DNA of 57,334 bases from Betaproteobacteria bacterium. GTDB lineage: Bacteria > Pseudomonadota > Gammaproteobacteria > Burkholderiales > SG8-39. Below are positions 9,527 to 19,533 of this stretch, in pieces. A model generated the notes under the pieces. The model was not told where the DNA came from, made no database searches, and saw only the letters and a program-made list of their open reading frames with translations. Each line of letters begins with the position of its first letter. The first letter of the stretch is position 1. Where the stretch lies: NCBI GenBank assembly GCA_009693435.1, contig SHXF01000014.1:1-57334 (forward strand). The letters are read 5' to 3'. Made by a program: the position numbers and the translations under genes.

Positions 9527-10596
9527 CGCCTTTCCACCCACCACATCATCAGCGCGGCCGTCAGCAGAAAAACCAGGCTCGGCATTGCCGCACTCAGGGA
9601 CGGCGCCCACCCTTTGAGCATGCCCAGATGCGCAAACAGGTTGTTCAGCATGTTGAACAGCACACCGATCATGATGCCGGAAAAAACCTTGATTCCGACG
9701 CTTCCGCCGCGGGTATGGATATACGCAAAAGGTAACGCGAGGCCCATCATCACCAGCACAGCAAACGGATATACGATCTTCATCCACATTGCAATTTCAT
9801 AGCGCTCTGTCTTTTGCCTGTTCTCGCCCAGATGCCTGGAATACTGATACAGGTTCCAGGCTGACATCCGCGCCGGATCGACGAACAGCACGGACAGCAA
9901 CTCCGGCGTCAGGACCGACGCCCAGTCATATTGCCCGATCCGCACGACGCTGGCGCCGGACTCCGAGAATCGGGTCTGCACGACCTCCGCAAGTGCCCAG
10001 CGATTGTCCCCCAGATACCGGCCGGCCTTGGCAAAACTGATCGACTGAAGGCGATACTGCGAATCAAAATCATAGATGCGGATGTCCGACAGATTGCTGT
10101 CCGGCCGGACCTCCCTGATATTGACGAACCGCCCCTCGTCTTTAACCCACAATCCGGTTCTGAATTCCTGGGCGACGATACCCGTCGTCTTGCTGAGCTT
10201 CAGCGTTCTTGCGGCACGCTCCGATACCGGCACCAGGAACTCTCCGACGATGAAAGTAACGGCCACAAAAGCGGTGCCGATACGAATCAGCATCAGTGCC
10301 GCACGGCCGGGTGACAGTCCGGAGACGCGCATGACGGTGTACTCCGAATGCGCAGCCAGTTGGGCCAGCGAGTACAGGGTTCCTATCAGGACAGCGATGG
10401 GGAAAAGCTCATAGACATGCGCCGGAATGGACATCAGGACAAACCCGATCGCGTGCTGAAGCCGGTACTCGCCTTTCCCGATGTCGCCGAGCTCATTGAT
10501 CAGATCGAAGAAAGCGAACAGCGCCAGGAACGCTGCGAATACGAACAGCGTGCTGCCGTAGACGCCCTGCGCCAGATAGCGTTCTATGGTGCGCAT
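9523..10596 (-). CDS. lptG: LPS export ABC transporter permease LptG
   Basis: 357 residues from ATG 10596 (MRTIERYLAQGVYGS). One of the two transmembrane subunits of the LptB2FG transporter that lifts lipopolysaccharide from the inner membrane to the periplasmic bridge. Topology is as in the family: three N-terminal helices, a periplasmic beta-jellyroll (about residues 100-265) and three C-terminal helices. The start overlaps the lptF stop as ATGA. The open frame reaches 10725, but the extra N-terminus is not family-like. Confidence 0.94.
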   Translation of the reverse strand: MRTIERYLAQGVYGSTLFVFAAFLALFAFFDLINELGDIGKGEYRLQHAIGFVLMSIPAHVYELFPIAVLIGTLYSLAQLAAHSEYTVMRVSGLSPGRAALMLIRIGTAFVAVTFIVGEFLVPVSERAARTLKLSKTTGIVAQEFRTGLWVKDEGRFVNIREVRPDSNLSDIRIYDFDSQYRLQSISFAKAGRYLGDNRWALAEVVQTRFSESGASVVRIGQYDWASVLTPELLSVLFVDPARMSAWNLYQYSRHLGENRQKTERYEIAMWMKIVYPFAVLVMMGLALPFAYIHTRGGSVGIKVFSGIMIGVLFNMLNNLFAHLGMLKGWAPSLSAAMPSLVFLLTAALMMWWVERR

Positions 10597-11675
10597 CAGC
10601 GGCTTCCGAGCAAGTGCGAACCAACCCGCATTCGACGATAAAAGAGCAAAGCCAGGAGCGCCAGCATCCCGGCGTGAACCGGCCACCAGCCTCCAAGAAA
10701 TGACACCCTTGCCTGCGACACCCAAGCCTGCGCAATGCTAAGCAGGTTGCTGTAGACCATGTATGCGAGCAGTGCGAACACCAGGTTTACGGAACGGCTG
10801 GCACGGGGATTGACGAACGATAATGGTATTGCAAGCAACGCAAGTAGCAGCGCAGAAATCGGCAGCCCGGCTCGCCATACCAGTTCTCCGAGGTTCTGCG
10901 GCGTCGGATTGCGCACCAGCGCAATCGTCGGCAATGCCCTGGTGGATAGTGCTCCGGTCCCGGCCTCCCGCGTCTCCACCCGCAGTGCATACCGCTCGAA
11001 ATCCATGATCTTGTAGTCGGCCATGCCCGGCGTTCCCTGATAACGGCGGCCATTGAGCAGTACCATGAAGCGATCGCCGTTGGCCGCCGCTTCCTTGTAG
11101 CCTCGGCGCGCCACCATCACCCCCAGCACCCCGTCGCGCATCGATGCCACGAATACGTTCTGCACATTGGTGTCGTCGCCCGCAATGGCTTCCACGAAGA
11201 ACACCCGGTCCGCCTGCGACGCTTCGCGAAAAATGCCGGGCGCAATGCGCGCAGCCTCGTCGCGCTGATCCATGATGTTCCGGTAGCCATCGCTTTGCTC
11301 CACCGCCCAGGGGGACAGCAGCAGTGAGAGCGCCGCGATCAGAGCCACCAGCGGCGCGGCGAAAGTCAAAACCGGCTTCACCCACGCGAGCAATGACTGT
11401 CCGGTGCTGAACCAGACCACCATTTCCGAATCGCGATAGCTACGCGACAACGTCATCAGCACCGTGACAAACAGCGTCAGCGAAAGCAGCACGGGCAGGT
11501 AGTTGAGCGCCGAGAGGCCGAGCAGCAGCAGCACGCCCTCGGAAATCAGCCGGCCGCTGGCCGCCTGACCGAGCAGCCTGATCAATTGCGTGGTCAGCGT
11601 AATCGCGAACAGGGTCGCGAACACCGCAAGAGCGAGTTCTCCGAATTCACGCAGCAGCGCGCGCTGAAAAATCAT
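10596..11675 (-). CDS. lptF: LPS export ABC transporter permease LptF
   Basis: 359 residues starting MIFQRALLREFGELALAVFATLFAI. It has the family topology of three helices, a periplasmic jellyroll domain (about residues 125-260) and three further helices. Partner of LptG in LptB2FG. Divergent from pepA across 340 bp, the common arrangement in beta- and gammaproteobacteria. Confidence 0.94.
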   Translation of the reverse strand: MIFQRALLREFGELALAVFATLFAITLTTQLIRLLGQAASGRLISEGVLLLLGLSALNYLPVLLSLTLFVTVLMTLSRSYRDSEMVVWFSTGQSLLAWVKPVLTFAAPLVALIAALSLLLSPWAVEQSDGYRNIMDQRDEAARIAPGIFREASQADRVFFVEAIAGDDTNVQNVFVASMRDGVLGVMVARRGYKEAAANGDRFMVLLNGRRYQGTPGMADYKIMDFERYALRVETREAGTGALSTRALPTIALVRNPTPQNLGELVWRAGLPISALLLALLAIPLSFVNPRASRSVNLVFALLAYMVYSNLLSIAQAWVSQARVSFLGGWWPVHAGMLALLALLFYRRMRVGSHLLGSR

Positions 11676-12015
11676 CGGTCAATCCGTCGCCGGACAAGTC
11701 CGGGCGGCAACAGGGAGGCGCAGCATGTCTCAGTCGTGAAGGCCTGATTCGAACTTTGACTTCCGCCGAACAAAGCGGGGATAATCTGCGATCGGATAAT
11801 CGAGCAAGGGAACATGATTCGTCGCGCCTGTTTCCCCTCGTATTTCCCGACGACAGAGGGTGGCCGGATCAAACCACCAGGATTCACCCCGTCCAAGACC
11901 AGGATTTGGCGCGGACATCGATCCTGGTGCCCGGAATCTTCTTGCCGCGACATTTACGCCGGGATCGATGAACGCCGGATCTTCTTGATTTTTTCAACGC
12001 CACTCGGAGTCTCTC
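11676..12015. other. Divergent intergenic region between lptF and pepA
   Basis: 340 bp. It holds a good sigma70-like promoter directed at pepA (11756-11785), an implied untranslated leader of about 220 nt, and a 70-codon frame at 11814-12026 (separate entries). I see no clear promoter for lptF. Confidence 0.5.
11756..11785 (+). promoter_or_regulatory. Sigma70-like promoter for pepA
   Basis: TTGACT (11756-11761) and GATAAT (11780-11785) are 18 bp apart. Transcription would begin near 11792, about 220 nt before the pepA GTG, leaving room for leader control. Confidence 0.5.
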
Positions 12016-12026
12016 GTGGAATTTAG
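11814..12026 (+). CDS. Possible 70-codon upstream ORF overlapping the pepA start
   Basis: ATG 11814 is preceded by CAAGGGAAC, a fair ribosome site, and the frame runs into the first codons of pepA, ending at 12026. It lies wholly within the predicted pepA leader. The product is basic and rich in Arg, Pro and Ser and resembles nothing I know. It could be a regulatory upstream ORF that reinitiates at pepA, or a chance frame in GC-rich DNA; I lean to chance. Confidence 0.2.
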   Translation: MIRRACFPSYFPTTEGGRIKPPGFTPSKTRIWRGHRSWCPESSCRDIYAGIDERRIFLIFSTPLGVSRGI

Positions 12027-13506
12027 CACAAAAATATCGTCGCCGGAGAAGCTTGCCTGCGCGTGTATCGCAGTCGGCGTATTCGAATCCCGCAAACTGT
12101 CCCCGTCCGCCGACGCGTTGGACCGCGCATCCGGCGGTCGTATACGCGAGTTGCTGGCAACCGGCGATATGGAGGGAAAAACCGGATCGAGCCGCCTGCT
12201 CTATAAATTGCCCGGCATCGCCGCGGATCGTGTGCTGCTTGTCGGCAGCGGCAAGGAAAAAGCGACAGGTGCCCGGGAGTTTCGCGATATCGCCCGCGCC
12301 GCGATCGGCGCCATCATCGAAACAGGGGCGTGCGACGTTGCGACCTATCTGGCCGAGTTGCCCGTGCAACAGCGCGATGCGGCCTGGAAGGCCCGGCAGC
12401 TGGTCCTGGCCGCGGGCGAGGCGTCGTATCGATTCGATCAGATGAAGAGCAAAAAGTCGGAACCGCGCGCGCTGTCGAAAATGATTCTCGCCAGCGGCGC
12501 GAAGCGCGATGCCGAGGCGCTGGCCCGCGGCACGGCGACGGGACGCGCGATTGCCTCCGGCATGTCGCTCACCAAGGACCTCGGCAATCTTCCAGGCAAT
12601 GTGTGCACGCCGACATACCTTGCCTTGCAGGCGCAGCAACTGGCGAAGGACTGGAAACTCGATGTCGAGGTGCTGGAGAAGAAAGACATGGAGCGGCTGG
12701 GAATGGGTTCGCTGCTTTCCGTCGCACGCGGCTCTCGCCAGGCCCCTAAGTTCATCGTGCTGCGCTATTCGGGTGCGGCGAAAAAAGAGCGCCCGGTGGT
12801 GCTGATAGGCAAGGGAATCACGTTCGATACCGGCGGTATTTCGATCAAGCCTTCCGCCGATATGGACGAAATGAAGTACGACATGTGCGGCGCCGGAAGC
12901 GTGTTCGGCACCTTGCGCGCGGTCGCCGAGATGCGCCTGAAGCTCAACGTCGTCGGCCTCATTCCCACCACGGAAAACATGCCGGGCGGTGCCGCCACCA
13001 AACCAGGCGACATCGTCACCAGCATGTCGGGGCAGACAATCGAGATCCTGAACACCGATGCGGAGGGGCGGCTCATTCTCTGCGACGCGCTTACCTATGC
13101 CGAACGCTTCGAACCGCAGGCCGTGGTCGATATCGCCACACTTACCGGGGCCTGCGTCATCGCACTTGGCCACGTCTGCTCGGGCGTCTTCGCCAACCAG
13201 GACCGTCTGGCAAGGGAACTGATGGCGGCGGGCGACGAGTCCTGGGATCGCGCCTGGCAGTTGCCGCTGTGGGAGGACTATCAGGAGCAGTTGAAGAGCA
13301 ATTTCGCCGACTTCGCGAATATCGGCGGAAGAGCGGCGGGTAGCGTTACCGCGGCCTGCTTTCTGGCGCGCTTCGCCAAGAAGTTCGAATGGGCGCACCT
13401 GGATATCGCCGGCACCGCGTGGCGCTCCGGCAAGGAGAAAGGCGCGAGCGGCCGTCCCGTGCCGCTGCTGACCAGCTTTCTCATGAAGCGCGCCGGCAAG
13501 AAATAG
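12016..13506 (+). CDS. pepA: Cytosol (leucyl) aminopeptidase, M17 family
   Basis: 496 residues with a GTG start preceded by CGGAG at 6-nt spacing. An N-terminal macro-like domain is followed by the catalytic dizinc domain. The metal and active-site residues are in [24 protein letters not shown] and [14 protein letters not shown] (Lys, three Asp, Glu and the catalytic Arg all present). Removes N-terminal residues from peptides as a hexamer; in E. coli the orthologue also binds DNA. Followed by holC at 27 bp. Confidence 0.95.
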   Translation: MEFSTKISSPEKLACACIAVGVFESRKLSPSADALDRASGGRIRELLATGDMEGKTGSSRLLYKLPGIAADRVLLVGSGKEKATGAREFRDIARAAIGAIIETGACDVATYLAELPVQQRDAAWKARQLVLAAGEASYRFDQMKSKKSEPRALSKMILASGAKRDAEALARGTATGRAIASGMSLTKDLGNLPGNVCTPTYLALQAQQLAKDWKLDVEVLEKKDMERLGMGSLLSVARGSRQAPKFIVLRYSGAAKKERPVVLIGKGITFDTGGISIKPSADMDEMKYDMCGAGSVFGTLRAVAEMRLKLNVVGLIPTTENMPGGAATKPGDIVTSMSGQTIEILNTDAEGRLILCDALTYAERFEPQAVVDIATLTGACVIALGHVCSGVFANQDRLARELMAAGDESWDRAWQLPLWEDYQEQLKSNFADFANIGGRAAGSVTAACFLARFAKKFEWAHLDIAGTAWRSGKEKGASGRPVPLLTSFLMKRAGKK

Positions 13507-13533
13507 CCCGTTGCATATCCGGAAAAGACGCAG

Positions 13534-13956
13534 GTGACGCGAATCGATTTCTACTCCAATGCGGAGCCCAAGCTGAATGTCGCCTGCCAGCTGGCCGCCA
13601 AAGCGGTACAGCAGCAGTTGCGCGTGCTGATTTTTTCACCGGATGCGGCCATCGCCGGCCAGATCGACAGGCAGCTGTGGACGTGGCAGGCAACGGGATT
13701 CCTGCCGCACTGCTTCGTCGATGATCCGCTCGCCGCCGATACCCCTATCCTCATCGCCCGCAGTGACGACAGTGCGCCGCATGACCAGGTGCTGATGAAC
13801 CTGTCGGACGCCTCACCCCCGTCATTCAGCCGCTTCCAGCGCCTGATCGAGCTGGTGGGCACCGAGGAGAGTGACAAGCAGTCCGGTCGCGCCCGTTTTC
13901 GCTTTTACCGCGACCGCGGCTACGAGATCGTTCACCACGATCTTGCAAAGCCATGA
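13534..13956 (+). CDS. holC: DNA polymerase III subunit chi
   Basis: 140 residues with a GTG start (GGAAAAGACGCAG upstream). It begins with the family pattern TRIDFYSNAEPKLNVACQLAAKA and includes LWTWQATGFLPHC and RFRFYRDRGYEIVHHDL. Chi is part of the clamp-loader accessory psi-chi complex that contacts SSB. It sits between pepA and valS as in many proteobacteria, and its stop overlaps the next gene as ATGA. Confidence 0.92.
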   Translation: MTRIDFYSNAEPKLNVACQLAAKAVQQQLRVLIFSPDAAIAGQIDRQLWTWQATGFLPHCFVDDPLAADTPILIARSDDSAPHDQVLMNLSDASPPSFSRFQRLIELVGTEESDKQSGRARFRFYRDRGYEIVHHDLAKP

Positions 13957-14480
13957 GCGATGCCGACGACCTGCTGGGCAAGGCCGACGCCTTGCTGAAC
14001 CGCTATCGGCCGGGTTCTGTTCACGCACCGGCTGCCGATATCCCGGTCCTCACGGACGTCGTGGAACTTGAACTGCCGGTCACCGGGCTTGAGTCCTTCC
14101 ACGCCAACCGAACCACCCCACTCCCGACCGGAAACTTGTCGGAAGACAATGCCCACCCGATGGTCGCACGCCCGAACAGTGCGGAAATTGCAAGACCACT
14201 TGCCGCTCAGGCGACCAGCCCTGCGGCAGGGGGACCTGCGGAAGACGTGCGCCGCCACGTGATGGCAGCGCTCGAGCAGTTTCTCGGAGAAGAGTTCGAC
14301 CTGCGCCTGCGCGCCGGACTCGACCTTGCAGTGGATCGGCTGGCATTCGATTTGCTGAATGAAGTCCGCGGCGAACTGGACACGCTGGTGCGGCTGGCGG
14401 TGGCCAAGGCGCTGACCGGCAGCGGCAATGCTGGAAGCGGCGCGACACGCAGTCCGGACACGCCCCGCAATCCTCTATAA
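13953..14480 (+). CDS. Hypothetical protein between holC and valS
   Basis: 175 residues. A short N-terminal motif ([17 protein letters not shown]) and an [10 protein letters not shown] segment precede a long Pro/Ala/Ser-rich linker (about 60-105). A C-terminal helical region follows ([38 protein letters not shown]). No membrane segment or signal peptide. The start overlaps holC by ATGA. Betaproteobacteria often carry a short alanine-rich hypothetical gene here; I cannot assign a function. Confidence 0.75.
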   Translation: MSDADDLLGKADALLNRYRPGSVHAPAADIPVLTDVVELELPVTGLESFHANRTTPLPTGNLSEDNAHPMVARPNSAEIARPLAAQATSPAAGGPAEDVRRHVMAALEQFLGEEFDLRLRAGLDLAVDRLAFDLLNEVRGELDTLVRLAVAKALTGSGNAGSGATRSPDTPRNPL

Positions 14481-14617
14481 TCCGCTGCCGCATTATTCAA
14501 CCAACGGCGCGTCCGGAAAGATTGCGGCCCCGTCTTCAGGGCAGCCATCGCAAATTTCGCAGGTCTGACGCTCACACGAGCGACCCGCGGCAGCGCCTCA
14601 TTCGCCCACCCGAATCT

Positions 14618-17455
14618 ATGGAACTTGCAAAAAGCTTCGAACCCCACGAGGTAGAGGAACGCTGGTATCCGCTTTGGGAGCAGCGTGGATATTTTGCCGC
14701 GGCCGGCGACGCCGCGCTGCCCGCCTATTGCATCCAGCTTCCTCCGCCCAATGTCACAGGCACCCTGCACATGGGGCACGCCTTTCAGCAGACGCTGATG
14801 GACACCCTTGTCCGCTATCACCGCATGGCGGGGTTCGACACCAACTGGGTGGTGGGCACGGACCACGCCGGCATTGCCACCCAAATCGTGGTCGAGCGCC
14901 GACTCGAGGCCGAGGGCAAATCACGCCACGACCTGGGACGCGAACAGTTCATACGCCGCGTCTGGGAATGGAAGCAGGAATCCGGCTCCACCATTACGCG
15001 GCAGATGCGCCGCCTGGGCACCTCGGCAAACTGGACCTATTCCGACACGGAAGGCCAGCATGCGGGTTACTTCACCATGGACGCGAAAATGTCCCGTGCG
15101 GTGACCGAAGTCTTCGTGCGGCTGCACGAAGAAGGGCTCATCTATCGCGGCAAACGGCTGGTCAACTGGGACCCCGTCCTCGGCACCGCGGTGTCGGATC
15201 TCGAAGTGGACAGCGAAGAGGAAGACGGCCGGATCTGGGAGATTCGCTATCCGCTGGCCGACGGCAGCGGCACTGTGGTCGTTGCCACGACGCGACCCGA
15301 AACGATGCTTGGCGATACCGCCGTTGCCGTCAATCCGACAGACGAACGCTATGCCACCCTGGTCGGCAAGCAAGTGCTGCTGCCGCTGACCGGGCGCAGC
15401 ATCCCGGTCATCGCCGACGACTACGTAGATGCGGCATTTGGCACCGGCTGCGTTAAGATCACGCCGGCACACGACTTCAACGACTACCGGATAGGTCAGC
15501 GCCATGGCCTGCCGCACATCAGTGTCCTGACCCTGGAAGCGAAAATTTCGGACGACGCGCCCGTCCCTTACCGCGGCCTCGACCGTTTCGAAGCGCGCAA
15601 GCGCATCCTCGCCGACTTGCGCGCGCAGGATCTGCTCGCTTCCGAAAAACCGTACAAACTTCGCGTGCCGCGCTCCGGACGCACCGGCGTAATCGTCGAG
15701 CCCATGCTCACCGACCAGTGGTTCGTAAAGATGGAAGGAATGGCGAAGCGCGGCCTGGCTGCGGTTGCCTCGGGCGAAGTGAAATTCTTTCCCGAACACT
15801 GGAACACCACTTACAACCACTGGCTGGAAAGCATTCAGGACTGGTGCATTTCGCGTCAGCTCTGGTGGGGTCACCAGATTCCCTGCTGGTACGACAGCCA
15901 GGGCCGCGCCTATGTCGCGCGCGATGAAGCCGGCGCCAGGACAAAGGCGACCGCCGCCGGCTACACCGGAACCCTCAAGCGGGACGACGACGTGCTGGAT
16001 ACATGGTTCTCCTCCGCGCTGGTGCCGTTCAGCTCGCTGGGCTGGCCCGACAAGACCCCGGATATGGAACGCTTTCTGCCCTCATCGGTGCTGGTGACCG
16101 GCTTTGACATCATCTTCTTCTGGGTCGCCCGGATGATCATGATGAGCCTGCATTTCACGGCCGATGCGGCGCATCCCAACGGTCGCCCGCCCTTTCGCCA
16201 CGTCTACATCAACGCCCTGGTGCGCGACGCCGAGGGTCAGAAGATGTCGAAATCGAAAGGCAACACGCTCGACCCGCTCGACCTGATAGACGGCATCACG
16301 CTGGATGCGCTGCTGGCGAAATCCACGGTGGGCCTGCTGCGCGCCGAGCACAAGCAGAAGACCGAGAAGTACATCCGCAAGAATTTCCCCAAAGGCATAC
16401 CCTCATTCGGCGCGGACGCGCTACGCTTCACGTTCGCCTCTCTTGCCACCTTTGCCCGCACCCTCAATTTCGATTTGGGCCGCTGCGAAGGCTACCGCAA
16501 TTTCTGCAACAAGCTGTGGAACGCCACGCGCTTCGTGTTGATGAACACCGAAGGCAGGGATTGCGGGCAGGACGAATCCCTGCCGGTGGCACTGTCGTTC
16601 GCCGATCGCTGGATCATCGGGCGCCTGCAGCGCGCCGAAACCGAGGTGCGCCAGGGCTTCGACACCTATCGTTTTGACCTCGCGGCGCGCGCGCTCTATG
16701 AATTCGTCTGGGACGAATACTGCGACTGGTATCTGGAGCTCGCCAAGGTGCAGCTGCAGGACAGTGAAGGCGCAAGTGGCGAAACCGGGAGCGGCGATGC
16801 CGCGCAGCGCGGCACGCGGCGCACCCTGGTGCGGGTGCTGGAGACCACGTTGCGGCTGGCGCACCCGGTCATTCCATTCATCACCGAAGAGCTGTGGCAC
16901 AAAGTAGCACCACTGGCGAACAAGGGCGGCGAGTCCATCATGCTCGCCCCGTATCCGCAACCGCAGCCGGAAAAGATTGATGCGGTTGCGGATGCGGAAA
17001 TCACGCAATTGAAGGACCTCGTGACCGCCTGCCGCAACCTGCGCGGCGAGATGAACATTTCGCCGGCGCAGCGCATCCCGCTGCTCGCCATCGGCAATGC
17101 GCCCGGAGACGCGCTGCGGCTGGAACAATTTTTCCCGTACATGAAGGCGCTGGCTCGGATCTCCGAGGCCAGCCTGGTGTCCGCATTCCCGGATGCCGAC
17201 GCGCCCGTGCAGGTCGTCGGTAAAGTCCGGTTGATGCTGAAGGTGGAAATCGATTTGGCTGCCGAGCGCGAACGTCTCGCTAAGGAGATCGCGCGCATCG
17301 AAGGAGAAATGGGACGCGCGCGCGCCAAACTCGACAACGCCGCTTTCGTCCAACGCGCGCCTGCGGCCGTTGTCTCACAGGAAAAAGAGCGGCTCGCCGC
17401 CTTCGGCGCGACACTGGAACAATTGCGCCCGCAGCTGGAAAAGTTAAGGGCTTGA
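14618..17455 (+). CDS. valS: Valine-tRNA ligase
   Basis: 945 residues from ATG 14618 ([24 protein letters not shown]). Class I synthetase with the HIGH-type motif in [14 protein letters not shown], a CP1 editing domain ([27 protein letters not shown]) and the KMSKS motif in [10 protein letters not shown]. An anticodon-binding helical domain is followed by the C-terminal Val-specific coiled coil (from about residue 880). The frame is open to 14522, but those residues are not family-like. The 3' end overlaps the MFS gene as TTGA. Confidence 0.97.
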   Translation: MELAKSFEPHEVEERWYPLWEQRGYFAAAGDAALPAYCIQLPPPNVTGTLHMGHAFQQTLMDTLVRYHRMAGFDTNWVVGTDHAGIATQIVVERRLEAEGKSRHDLGREQFIRRVWEWKQESGSTITRQMRRLGTSANWTYSDTEGQHAGYFTMDAKMSRAVTEVFVRLHEEGLIYRGKRLVNWDPVLGTAVSDLEVDSEEEDGRIWEIRYPLADGSGTVVVATTRPETMLGDTAVAVNPTDERYATLVGKQVLLPLTGRSIPVIADDYVDAAFGTGCVKITPAHDFNDYRIGQRHGLPHISVLTLEAKISDDAPVPYRGLDRFEARKRILADLRAQDLLASEKPYKLRVPRSGRTGVIVEPMLTDQWFVKMEGMAKRGLAAVASGEVKFFPEHWNTTYNHWLESIQDWCISRQLWWGHQIPCWYDSQGRAYVARDEAGARTKATAAGYTGTLKRDDDVLDTWFSSALVPFSSLGWPDKTPDMERFLPSSVLVTGFDIIFFWVARMIMMSLHFTADAAHPNGRPPFRHVYINALVRDAEGQKMSKSKGNTLDPLDLIDGITLDALLAKSTVGLLRAEHKQKTEKYIRKNFPKGIPSFGADALRFTFASLATFARTLNFDLGRCEGYRNFCNKLWNATRFVLMNTEGRDCGQDESLPVALSFADRWIIGRLQRAETEVRQGFDTYRFDLAARALYEFVWDEYCDWYLELAKVQLQDSEGASGETGSGDAAQRGTRRTLVRVLETTLRLAHPVIPFITEELWHKVAPLANKGGESIMLAPYPQPQPEKIDAVADAEITQLKDLVTACRNLRGEMNISPAQRIPLLAIGNAPGDALRLEQFFPYMKALARISEASLVSAFPDADAPVQVVGKVRLMLKVEIDLAAERERLAKEIARIEGEMGRARAKLDNAAFVQRAPAAVVSQEKERLAAFGATLEQLRPQLEKLRA

Positions 17456-18720
17456 GCACCTCTCTTCCGGACGCGCTTCGGGCGCTGCGCTCGAGAAACT
17501 TCCGCGTGTTTTTCGCCGGACAGTCCATATCTCTGGTCGGAATGTGGATGCAGACCCTGGCTACGAGCTGGCTGGTCTACCGCCTTACCGGCTCGGCATT
17601 GCTGCTTGGCATCACGGCAGGCGTGCAGCAATTGCCGATGCTGATCGTCGCGCCTATCGCCGGGGTCTGGGCGGAGCGCGTCAACAGGCGCAACGTCCTG
17701 ATCGCCACCCAGGCGCTGTCCAGCCTGCAGGCGCTGGCGCTCGCCATACTGACCTTTTCCGGCGAAATCAGCGTACCGGTCATCATTGTTCTGGGCCTGC
17801 TGATGGGCTTCATCAATGCCTTCGAAGCGCCGACCCGCCAGGCGTTCCTGCTCGAGCTGATAGAAGACCGTCGCGACTTGCCCAATGCCATCGCGTTGCA
17901 GGCGACGATGTGGCAGGCCGCCCGCTTTATCGGTCCGTCCCTTGCCGGCCTGGTGCTGGCGATCTTTGGCGAGGCCTGGTGCTTCCTGCTGAATGCACTG
18001 ACCTATATCGCCATCGTGGTGGCGTATGTGCGGGTCAAGGTCGTTCCGCGCAGCGTGCCGAGCGCGATCGGCAACTGGCGGGGCCAGCTTGCCGAAGGCT
18101 TTCGCTTCGGCTTCGGTTTCCTCGGCACCCGGCGAATACTCTTTCTGCTTGGAACAGTCAGTTTCTTCACGGCTGCCTGGTCCAGCCTGATGCCGATATT
18201 CGCAGCGGAAACATTCGCCGGCGATTCGCGAACGCTGGGTTTCCTGATCGGAGCGGTCGGCATGGGCGCGCTGGCAGGCGGCGCGTGGCTGGCGCTGCGC
18301 CCATCGGTGCGGGGCCTGGGCCGCGTCGTCTCGGCCACCACAGTACTGGCAGGCGCCTCACTAGCCGCGTTCTCGCAATCGGGCACGCTGTGGCTGTCGA
18401 TCTGCCTGTTGATCCTGTTCGGTTTCGGACTGATCATCACCGCTGCAGCCTCAAATACCGTGCTGCAAACACTCGCCGACGAGGACAAGCACGCGCGCGT
18501 GATCAGCCTCTATGTCATGACCTTCCTCGGCATGATGCCCATCGGCAATTTCGCCTGCGGTGCCATCGCTGAAAAACTCGGCGCGCCAGTCACCCTGCTG
18601 GTGTGCGGTCTGGTGGTGTGTGCCACGGGGATCGCATTTGCGCTCGGACTGAAGCGCTGGGGACAAGCGGTGCGCCCCATCTACCTCAAGCGGGGCGTCA
18701 TCTCGCGGATGGAAGAGTGA
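17452..18720 (+). CDS. MFS transporter, EntS/MFS_3-type exporter
   Basis: 422 residues with a TTG start overlapping the valS stop. About twelve membrane helices. The family features are [23 protein letters not shown] at the N-terminus, [13 protein letters not shown] in the loop between helices 2 and 3, and [26 protein letters not shown]. These place it with EntS-like and macrolide-exporter-like members of PF05977. The substrate cannot be read from sequence. Confidence 0.9.
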   Translation: MSTSLPDALRALRSRNFRVFFAGQSISLVGMWMQTLATSWLVYRLTGSALLLGITAGVQQLPMLIVAPIAGVWAERVNRRNVLIATQALSSLQALALAILTFSGEISVPVIIVLGLLMGFINAFEAPTRQAFLLELIEDRRDLPNAIALQATMWQAARFIGPSLAGLVLAIFGEAWCFLLNALTYIAIVVAYVRVKVVPRSVPSAIGNWRGQLAEGFRFGFGFLGTRRILFLLGTVSFFTAAWSSLMPIFAAETFAGDSRTLGFLIGAVGMGALAGGAWLALRPSVRGLGRVVSATTVLAGASLAAFSQSGTLWLSICLLILFGFGLIITAAASNTVLQTLADEDKHARVISLYVMTFLGMMPIGNFACGAIAEKLGAPVTLLVCGLVVCATGIAFALGLKRWGQAVRPIYLKRGVISRMEE

Positions 18721-18775
18721 ATTCCGGCGGCTGCGACCAGCAGCGCGCAGCGGTGCATATTTCCCAAGGATTTAA

Positions 18776-18805
18776 TTGATAGAATGCCCAAACGACGGGT
18801 ATCTA
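18776..18805 (+). promoter_or_regulatory. Possible promoter of the orphan HTH gene
   Basis: TTGATA (18776-18781) and TATCTA (18800-18805) are 18 bp apart in an AT-rich patch that stands out from the GC-rich surroundings. The start codon is about 40 bp further on. Confidence 0.35.
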
Positions 18806-18811
18806 CAAAAC

Positions 18812-18824
18812 AATATCGTATATT
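18812..18824. promoter_or_regulatory. Palindromic operator candidate AATAT-CGT-ATATT
   Basis: Perfect 5-bp arms around CGT, 21 bp upstream of the HTH gene start and next to the putative -10. Antitoxins of the HigA type usually repress their own promoter through such a palindrome. Confidence 0.4.
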
Positions 18825-18845
18825 TACTGGTACACTGATTGGATC

Positions 18846-19148
18846 ATGAAATACTATTCGACTGCGCCGCTGCCATTGGGTGCAACGGCCGCGCAGACCG
18901 CAAAGTACGTGCGCGCCCTGCGCCTAGCGATGATAGACGCCATCGCGGCGCATCTCGATGCCCGCATGGCAGGCGCCCGGTCAACGCAGGCTGAACTCGC
19001 GGCTCTGCTCGGTATCAGCCGGCCGCGGCTGAACCGCCTGCTGGCGCGAGAAGTGGCGTTGTTCGGACTGGATTCGCTCGCCGCGATAGCGATGCGGGCC
19101 GGACTGACAGTCCGCCTTAACGCCGTCCGCCCGTACAGCCGGCGCTAA
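18846..19148 (+). CDS. HigA-like XRE-family HTH protein (orphan antitoxin type)
   Basis: 100 residues. The HTH lies at about 46-70 (STQAELAALLGISRPRLNRLLARE), followed by the compact hydrophobic ending FGLDSLAAIAMRAGLTVRL seen in HTH_37/HigA2-type antitoxins. In such systems a RelE/HigB-like toxin gene usually precedes it. Here the MFS gene ends only 125 bp upstream and the next gene is convergent, so no toxin is present. It may have lost its toxin or serve as a stand-alone regulator. The AT-rich promoter patch hints at acquisition. Confidence 0.8.
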   Translation: MKYYSTAPLPLGATAAQTAKYVRALRLAMIDAIAAHLDARMAGARSTQAELAALLGISRPRLNRLLAREVALFGLDSLAAIAMRAGLTVRLNAVRPYSRR

Positions 19149-19167
19149 GCGCGGACCTCGATCGCGC

Positions 19168-19183
19168 GCCGCTTGGTTGCGGC
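19168..19183. terminator. Hairpin between convergent HTH gene and tusA-like gene
   Basis: GCCGC (19168-19172) and GCGGC (19179-19183) flank a 6-nt loop, and a TACTTCTTCT tract follows on the plus strand. It overlaps the last base of the tusA-like stop. Weak candidate terminator for the plus-strand gene. Confidence 0.25.
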
Positions 19184-19425
19184 TACTTCTTCTGCATGAA
19201 AAAGGTGAACACCTTATCCGCTTCATCGTGGGACACCAGCGTGTTCCCCGTCTGCTTGGAAAACGCCTGAAAATCCTTGATGGATCCCGGGTCGGTCGCC
19301 TGTATGCGCAGCACCTGCCCCGTGGACATGTCGGTCAACGCTTTTTTCGTTCGCAGGATCGGCAATGGACAGTTGAGTCCGCGGGCATCGAGATCTTTGT
19401 CGTAATTCATGGAGTCGTGGGTCAT
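19183..19425 (-). CDS. TusA-family sulfur carrier protein
   Basis: About 80 residues. The signature RGLNCPLPILRTKKAL holds the sulfur-accepting Cys (C19, CPxP), followed by LRIQATDPGSIKDFQAFSKQTGN. TusA-like proteins carry persulfide sulfur in tRNA thiolation or, in sulfur oxidisers, between oxidation enzymes. Start choice is open: ATG 19425 or ATG 19410 (75 residues); the frame reaches 19500 but the extra part is not family-like. It sits 108 bp downstream of soeC on the same strand, which favours a sulfur-oxidation role (inference). Confidence 0.88.
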   Translation of the reverse strand: MTHDSMNYDKDLDARGLNCPLPILRTKKALTDMSTGQVLRIQATDPGSIKDFQAFSKQTGNTLVSHDEADKVFTFFMQKK

Positions 19426-19533
19426 TTCCGTAGCAACAACGCCGGCACGGCGCCGCTGTTTCGCCGTTAAAGGGCGTCCACTATAGCAAACCGCTGCCAC
19501 CGCAAAAAGAGGTGGATCCGTCAGCGCCCGCGC

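Noticed and set aside
11672..11953. 93-codon minus-strand frame overlapping the lptF start
   Set aside because: Runs against the pepA promoter, has no protein-like features and no good ribosome site.
11884..13398. 504-codon frame antisense to pepA
   Set aside because: Antisense shadow of a fully recognisable aminopeptidase.
18721..18845. Toxin gene partner for the HigA-like protein
   Set aside because: Only 125 bp are available and all frames are short or stopped.
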